From Spirogloea muscicola (lineage: Eukaryota > Streptophyta > Zygnematophyceae > Spirogloeales > Spirogloeaceae): a DNA stretch of 43,936 nt. Every line of letters begins with the position of its first letter. Position 1 is the stretch's first letter. The notes under the pieces are model-generated. The model was not told where the DNA came from and searched no databases. It worked only from the letters and a program-made list of their open reading frames with translations. The position numbers and the translations under genes were made by a program. Location: positions 707,852-751,787 of the forward strand of contig WELB01000004.1 of NCBI GenBank assembly GCA_009602725.1, written 5' to 3'. Shown here piece by piece: positions 33,191 to 43,936 of the stretch.

Positions 33191-35958
33191 TCAAAGGTTG
33201 TCCTGATATTGCTTGCTGTCGTCTTCCACAAGGGGATCATTTGTTGTCCTCTGCTTAATCCGTCTCAGCCGCAACTTGTGATACAGCAGCAAAGAGCACA
33301 ACACCACAACTGCCGCTAGCAGGTACATAGGAATAGTGCAGGTTCTTTGAGCTGCAAAGATTGCGCCCGTGCATGACTCAGTCAAACCTAGACTGGAGAA
33401 ATTCACAGAATCTCTTGTGACATATTTTTGTTTCGTCCAGCACCATTCTGCGCCTCTCCACAAATGCTCTATGCCACTACTTGCAGCAAAGCTGCGCACT
33501 TGCAAGCTGAAGCTCTCGATGGTGGCTTTGCTTCTGAATCAGAATCGAAGTCAGCAATGAAAATTTACACAGGTATAGAGGACAGACACACTACCATGCA
33601 CAGCAGGTCACGATGGCATACTTGGGGGTGAAGCTTTTTGCTCTTGACAGGCAACTAGCTCTGCAAGGAGAGATGCAGCATAGACTATCAGAAGGAGCTC
33701 ACAACTGCTTGAGCTTTCACTTTATACTTAGATGCACAGACTTATTGCTGTCATGTCAATGCCAGGTGGCAAGCATGACATGCCATAAGAGCTGTCGTAT
33801 GTGTCTTTGAATGTCATAAGTATCACACCTAGATAGGACGTTGCCGTGCCTGGAAGTCGGAGAAGACACCGTCCACATGTAGACGCTCCAGAAACAGTGC
33901 GTACTCCTCAAGCGGATCCTGTGTGTGGTGGTAGCTCAGGATCAATATTTGCAGTTTGCATTAGACAGTCAAGTGTGCATAAAATGTTGATGCTTTCGAC
34001 AATACCTCTCATCAAAGCGCGTCAGCAAGATGACAACTAATATTTACCTCCAAGAGAGTGTTTTCCTAAGTTGATAAGCAAGCTGACCTGCTGCCTCACA
34101 AGTGCAGGCGTAGCTGCTGCCAGTATCACAACAATTTGTGCACGTTCCAGTATATTGACTACTGCATCATACCAGAGGTTCTTACTTGTCCGTAATCGAA
34201 AGCCAAGAATTGGTTCTCATTGCGGAAGGTGTAAGCATGCACGAGCAGGCCACGCTTGTGAGCTTGCCGTACAAGGTCTGTCGCATTGCCAAGCCTCTTA
34301 GTCCTGGGCTCAACGGCCACCAGGCTTTCCTTGGCAGGCCCAATAGCATCAGCATAAACGCTGAAGTTGTCCAATAGCTCCATTGGCGAGCGACTTTCAG
34401 GCCGTGCAGCGCCGGAGAAGTTGTAGTCTCTCTGAGCGTGAAGCACACGTACAGGCATGTGGCAAACATCAAGTTGCAAGTGCAATGAGGTGACTGGAAG
34501 CATCAATGCAGCTCCTGGTGATTCTCAACGACCTGCAATTGATTGCCACAGTGATTCTTACACTGTTTCCGATGAGACAATGGTGGTGATAACATGCCAC
34601 TGCCATCAGCTTTCGTGCTACCAAAGATGGACTTGGTAACAACTGACCTCAATCCAGTCAGTTTCCAGAAGCTGCACAAGCGGAAGCCTCGTCCGTTCCT
34701 TCAGCTGCCTAAGGCTATATGCATCAAAAGATTCGAGAAATGATGCGCCTCCGTGCTCCTCAACACGGAACTCGTCCAGCAGCTCCAAGAGTTTGTCCTC
34801 AATCCCAAGGCCAAGGCTTCTATGCCACTGAGGATGCTGCCTAGTGAGAAAACAGAAACACTGCTCAACTTCTCTGCTTGTGGACGCATAATGAAGTTGA
34901 AGCCAGCAGCAGGTCATTATCAAACCAAGTATTGAGCTCACGTGATCAAGTGCTGGCCCAGCCATGAGCTTGTGCAACCTCACACCTTCGTCTCTACGTA
35001 AATGCAGACGGGCTGACCCCTTGTATTATTCAGCAACAGATTCATGTACTCTCTCAAGGTCGCTACCTCAAAGAGGCCATCATAGGACGGATCTCTGAAC
35101 GAGAGTCTCTGCACAGCTGAGGCAACATAGACAGGTCATGCATGACAATGTCTCGCTTGCATGGCAAAACATGCTGCGGGTGAGGAATATAGATGGTCTG
35201 CTGACCACGGAGTTGCTTGATCTCCTCCAAAGTGAAGTCAACTGAGAAGAAGCCCGTCATCTCAATGCCGTCAATGCCGTCAAAGTTCGCCGCCGGTCTG
35301 CAAATTTGGGGTGGTCTTTCACATTGGTCGTCTATACAATATTGGGCTCATGACGACAGATGGGTACGCTGTCCTTGGTCCTGCACACGGGCACAAGTAA
35401 GAGTCAGCAGGATCCAAATCAAGTGTATAAGTCTCCACAACCAATGGCATACTTAATTTCACAGAGTGCTCTTGCATCGGTGTTAGCAGCTCAGTCAACT
35501 TGTATCCAGAAGCTTGCATCGAAGGTAGCAGCTTATCAGATTGTACACAAAGCCAGCCCTGCGAACTTGGCATAGTCGTGAAGCTGAAGCTGGAGTACTG
35601 GCTGGCGCACATGACAACGTCACATTCCACTGCGTGGGCGCCCTCTCGGATTGCCCTTGCGTAAGAGGCCAGTGTGTGCTCCGGCAGAGCCCCGCAGCTG
35701 CCCCTGTGCCCGATGACAAGCGGACCGCTTCCTGCACACAGCATCACATACACCGCAGGAGTGCTAATTGTGCAGTACTGATAACAACTTACAACATAAC
35801 GTTAACAACTCTCCTGCATAGGCTGATGGATGCATTCTCGGCTGTCCTTGGAAGCAAGCTTTCTGCATGGGGCTCCTACCGGCACCAGCGGCCGGCCATG
35901 GGGCGCTGAGGAGCGGAGGCAGCAGCAGGAGTAGAGCGAGGTGCTGGCCGCGGCCCAT
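33191..35958 (-). CDS. Glycerophosphodiester phosphodiesterase, possibly disrupted
   Basis: GDPD enzymes split glycerophosphodiesters into glycerol-3-phosphate and an alcohol. The ATG at 35958 gives a hydrophobic signal-like start, GQHLALLLLLPPLLS. Exon 2 (35731-35611) carries the catalytic IGHRG and VECDV; exon 3 starts at 35380 with TKDSVPICRHEP. Later exons read RDPSYDGLFEV (about 35.1 kb), LLELLDEFRVEEHGG (34.8 kb), VHAYTFRNENQFL (34.2 kb) and LFLERLHVDGVFSDFQ (33.9 kb). The last exon encodes a membrane segment (MYLLAAVVVLCSLLLYHKLR) and a short polar tail ending at TGA 33191. Exon 3 contains an in-frame TAG at 35332-35334 and a one-base frame change near 35287-35302, yet conserved family sequence continues on both sides. 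It is either a damaged gene or a consensus error. Predicted form: membrane-anchored, outside-facing enzyme. Confidence 0.85.
35287..35334 (-). other. In-frame stop and frameshift inside GDPD exon 3
   Basis: On minus the frame reads CRHEPNIV, TAG, TTNVKDHPKFADRR; the family has one residue where the stop stands. After ADRR the conserved FDGIDGIEMTGFFSVDF is in a frame shifted by one base. No splice solution fits: no GT donor of the right phase precedes the stop, and the intervening sequence is itself conserved. Confidence 0.8.
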
Positions 35959-36192
35959 GTACGTTGCTGCTGGGCGGCCGCTTAGGCCTTGGCGGCGGAG
36001 AATGGTGCACGTTGGTGGTCGTCAAGTGGGAGGTGAATGGTGGGCCTGGTCACTGCGGCCCCCCCGCAGAGCTCGGCGCTATCAAGCTGCGCTTGGCGTA
36101 GTTGCTGGCGGGCTGTGGCGGCAGCGCCAGAGACGAGCCAGCTTGTTGCAAAACAAGGACAGCCCAACAACGTTGGTGCTGCTGCTGCCGCC

Positions 36193-36234
36193 GCTGCAGC
36201 TCGCCGACACCCCTCTGCAGCTCGCCGACACTCC
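36193..36234 (+). repeat. Two tandem copies of a 21-bp unit
   Basis: The unit CTGCAGCTCGCCGACACYCC plus T repeats twice with one base difference. It encodes LQLADTP twice in one plus frame and VGELQRG / VGELQRR in a minus frame, so either strand might be coding. Confidence 0.75.
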
Positions 36235-36390
36235 TCCCGGCCGCAATCGACACTTTCGGCTGCTTGGGTCCTCGCTTCCATACCCTACTCGAGAACATAG
36301 CGAGTCTGGGATATGCACGACGCGAGGATATGCTCCCAGCCCAGATGGGTATGCCGGCAGCCTATCTGTCATTTCTGCGACGTCAAGTGT

Positions 36391-36699
36391 CAACCTGTCT
36401 GCAACGAGCTCAGGCGTATGCTCTGCATCAGAAAGCTGGTCGAGCCTTAGCTGCTGGCACAAGAGCTAGTCAATTGCCGTCCGGTATTCGAGCGTCAGCT
36501 AGCGACCTCTATGTGCTGACTCGTGGTTACTGAGCGGGTCAGCTTAGCAGCAGGTGACGTACATTTGTCCAATGTGCTTGCCTTTGTACTTGGCCACACA
36601 TGGCCTCCCCTAATATACACGCATTTTCTGTCGGCTGTGGCAGCCTGTCTGCAGCGAGCACAGGCTCATGCTTCGCACCAGAGACAGGGCGAGCTTTAG
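36391..36699 (+). repeat. Diverged repeat pair, possibly from a mobile element
   Basis: Copy one (36391-36450) and copy two (36641-36699) align over about 60 bp at roughly 75 percent by eye. In the plus frame copy one reads STCLQRAQAYALHQKAG and copy two ACLQRAQAHASHQRQGE. A neighbouring piece of the first unit (about 36504-36530, DLYVLTRGY) reappears at about 37213-37242 (ELHVLTRRYR), as if the second unit had been split by some 500 bp. Family unknown. Confidence 0.55.
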
Positions 36700-38234
36700 T
36701 TCACGAACACGAGAATGAAAAAGGACACAGCTCTGCCAAGAAGGAAGAGACACAGTAAGGGAGGCATTTTCCAAGGATCACCACCGTATAGATTACTTCT
36801 ATCATGCATGGACCTTGCTTAGGTGTGTGATCCAGCGGTTTTCGGCCCCTTCGGACCCTTCTGTCGATCCATTTCGTGCTGGCTAATCACAGTTCTCGCC
36901 CCCTTCAGAAGAGCTCACTTTGCTTCTCTATCTGTGTGCTAAGGACATTCACGGCGGCCACAGTAAGATATGATCCTCCCTCCACCAGCATTTGGCCCAG
37001 CTTGTTGACGCGCGTTGTCACAGTCGGGGAGGAGGCTTGGGGCACACTAGCATTGCGCAACCATCACTTGCATGTTACAAAATGCGCCTTCTGCTAAGTT
37101 CGCAGTGCTCCGAAGCTTAAGCAGTACATCGTGCTGGGCGTGCTCCAAGCAAGGCCACGAGCGCCAGGCCACTAGCTTCCGTGGCGGTGCTCCAGGTCCC
37201 CAAGTTAGTCTGTCGGAGTTGCATGTGCTCACTCGTAGGTACCGTTGTCCCCCTTCAGCAGGCAGTTTCACGTTAGCCCCTCTTAGCTTAGGGCTTCGCT
37301 CTGTGTAGCCCCATCCTTTGCACCGTCTTCTGCTTAAATAGTGAAGGCTTGACTTCGCCTCCTCCTCTCACTATGAGGCAGATGTATCCTTAGGTCTAGG
37401 TTCATAGCCATCAAGACGAATTCTCAGTCCTTGATGGCCTGGCCTTTCACAGCCATCGCCCCCTATGGACGGGCTACTTCGTCTTCCTCAGTCGAGGTTA
37501 TGGGGCGTTTGAAAATCACAGCTCTGTCTGTAGTGCCCCCTCCACGCCAGAAACTCAGACCTGCACTAAGCCGACTGCCGCGAAGGTGATACTAGCAACT
37601 ACCATGTCTGCTGCCATGGCGGCACCAGAAAGTGACATACTGCCTACGGTTGCCAACAGCAGAAGCCTCCAGGGCGTTCAAACCATTCTAAGCAGGGAAT
37701 GCAGAGGCAGTTCAGCTGATGCACAATGCATCTGTGAGCTACTTCGCTTTTCCAGTCGACTAGTTTTGATATTCTGTGCTGCTGCAGAAGGCTGTCAGAG
37801 ACATTCAATGTAACAAAGGGAGCACTACTAATTGAATCATTCAATGAGCAAGTTGAGATGTTACTCACTGCCTTGAGTGGTTGGTGAGGGGGTGGTTGAC
37901 AAATGGGGCCATGATGCGGTCAGCATGTGCCCACACGCAGCTGCAGAAGCTATGCATGCGTGGTCTGGCTAATGAGCTTCTTATACAGAGCAAGTCAAAG
38001 AGGGGCCTTGTAAGTGGGCTCTTGCTTGGCAGGCCCAGGGGCTCTACTCATAATGGATACAACTATCATTTGGCAATACGCCAAAGTTAAAGAATACAAT
38101 AGCTGGAGGCCTACTTTAGAGTCTTACCCGAAGTGGCTGCAGATGAGCGTCTGAAAACAGTGGGCTATACAATGTGCCAGCACAGGAGAGGACTCAGCAT
38201 TACTGAAGTCTTTTTCCAGGGGCCCTATGATTTA

Positions 38235-43936
<5,702 letters not shown>

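Larger units (their letters stand above)
35959..38234. other. Region between GDPD and AlaRS without a confident gene
   Basis: The first 300 bp is GC-rich and probably holds the GDPD promoter and leader. A plus-strand open segment ends at 36530 (SASDLYVLTRGY and TGA). Short segments similar to parts of it recur downstream. Between about 37.6 and 38.0 kb, minus-strand open pieces with possible splice sites exist, but none was recognised. The mix of repeated, broken coding-like pieces suggests a decayed mobile element, without proof. Confidence 0.4.

Noticed and set aside
35332-35334. TAG read as glutamine (altered genetic code)
   Set aside because: No other well-supported exon in the window contains TAG or TAA, MOR1 and AlaRS appear to end at TAG, and a frameshift sits next to this one.
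35867-36533. Overlapping open frames on both strands of 130-200 codons
   Set aside because: Several frames are open at once in GC-rich DNA and none shows a recognised domain; only the repeat likeness was kept.

Overview
This window is nuclear DNA of an intron-dense photosynthetic eukaryote, most likely a green alga (Chlorophyta). That inference rests on a plant-type nodulin/FluG-glutamine synthetase fusion, a plant-type MOR1 (XMAP215) microtubule protein, and an AlaRS of plastid/cyanobacterial type. Nearly all exons are short, with GT-AG junctions, and the first exons lie in very GC-rich islands where donors often begin GTGCG. No CRISPR array, insertion sequence, tRNA or rRNA gene was seen.

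Layout, left to right. 523-1403 (+): small cysteine-repeat protein, family unknown. 1868-1961: a 46-bp perfect palindrome. 2122-7585 (+): amidohydrolase-glutamine synthetase fusion (NodGS/FluG-like) in 17 reconstructed exons; one intron (3151-3343) has all the marks of a U12-type AT-AC intron and the next is GC-AG. 8960-12617 (-): DCAF13/SOF1 WD40 ribosome-biogenesis factor, its N-terminus lost in an assembly gap (12708-13587). 13844-15079 (+): organellar ribosomal protein bS18, head-to-head with DCAF13 across the gap. 15953-31349 (-): a very large MOR1/XMAP215/CKAP5 gene. 31350-33190: a GC island shared with the MOR1 start, then a poorly resolved plus-strand gene candidate. 33191-35958 (-): glycerophosphodiester phosphodiesterase with an in-frame TAG and a frame change in a conserved block. 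35959-38234: no confident gene, but diverged repeats. 38235-43936 (-): organellar alanyl-tRNA synthetase, 14 exons, with the transit-peptide end running off the window.

The genes are mostly unrelated housekeeping functions: translation (AlaRS, bS18), ribosome assembly (DCAF13), microtubule growth (MOR1), nitrogen/phenolic-type metabolism (NodGS) and phospholipid turnover (GDPD). They do not form a pathway cluster. The most notable observation is the AT-AC intron in the NodGS gene, because the minor spliceosome is reported missing from several studied chlorophytes. All exon boundaries were worked out by eye from reading frame, splice signals and remembered family sequence, without transcripts or searches.
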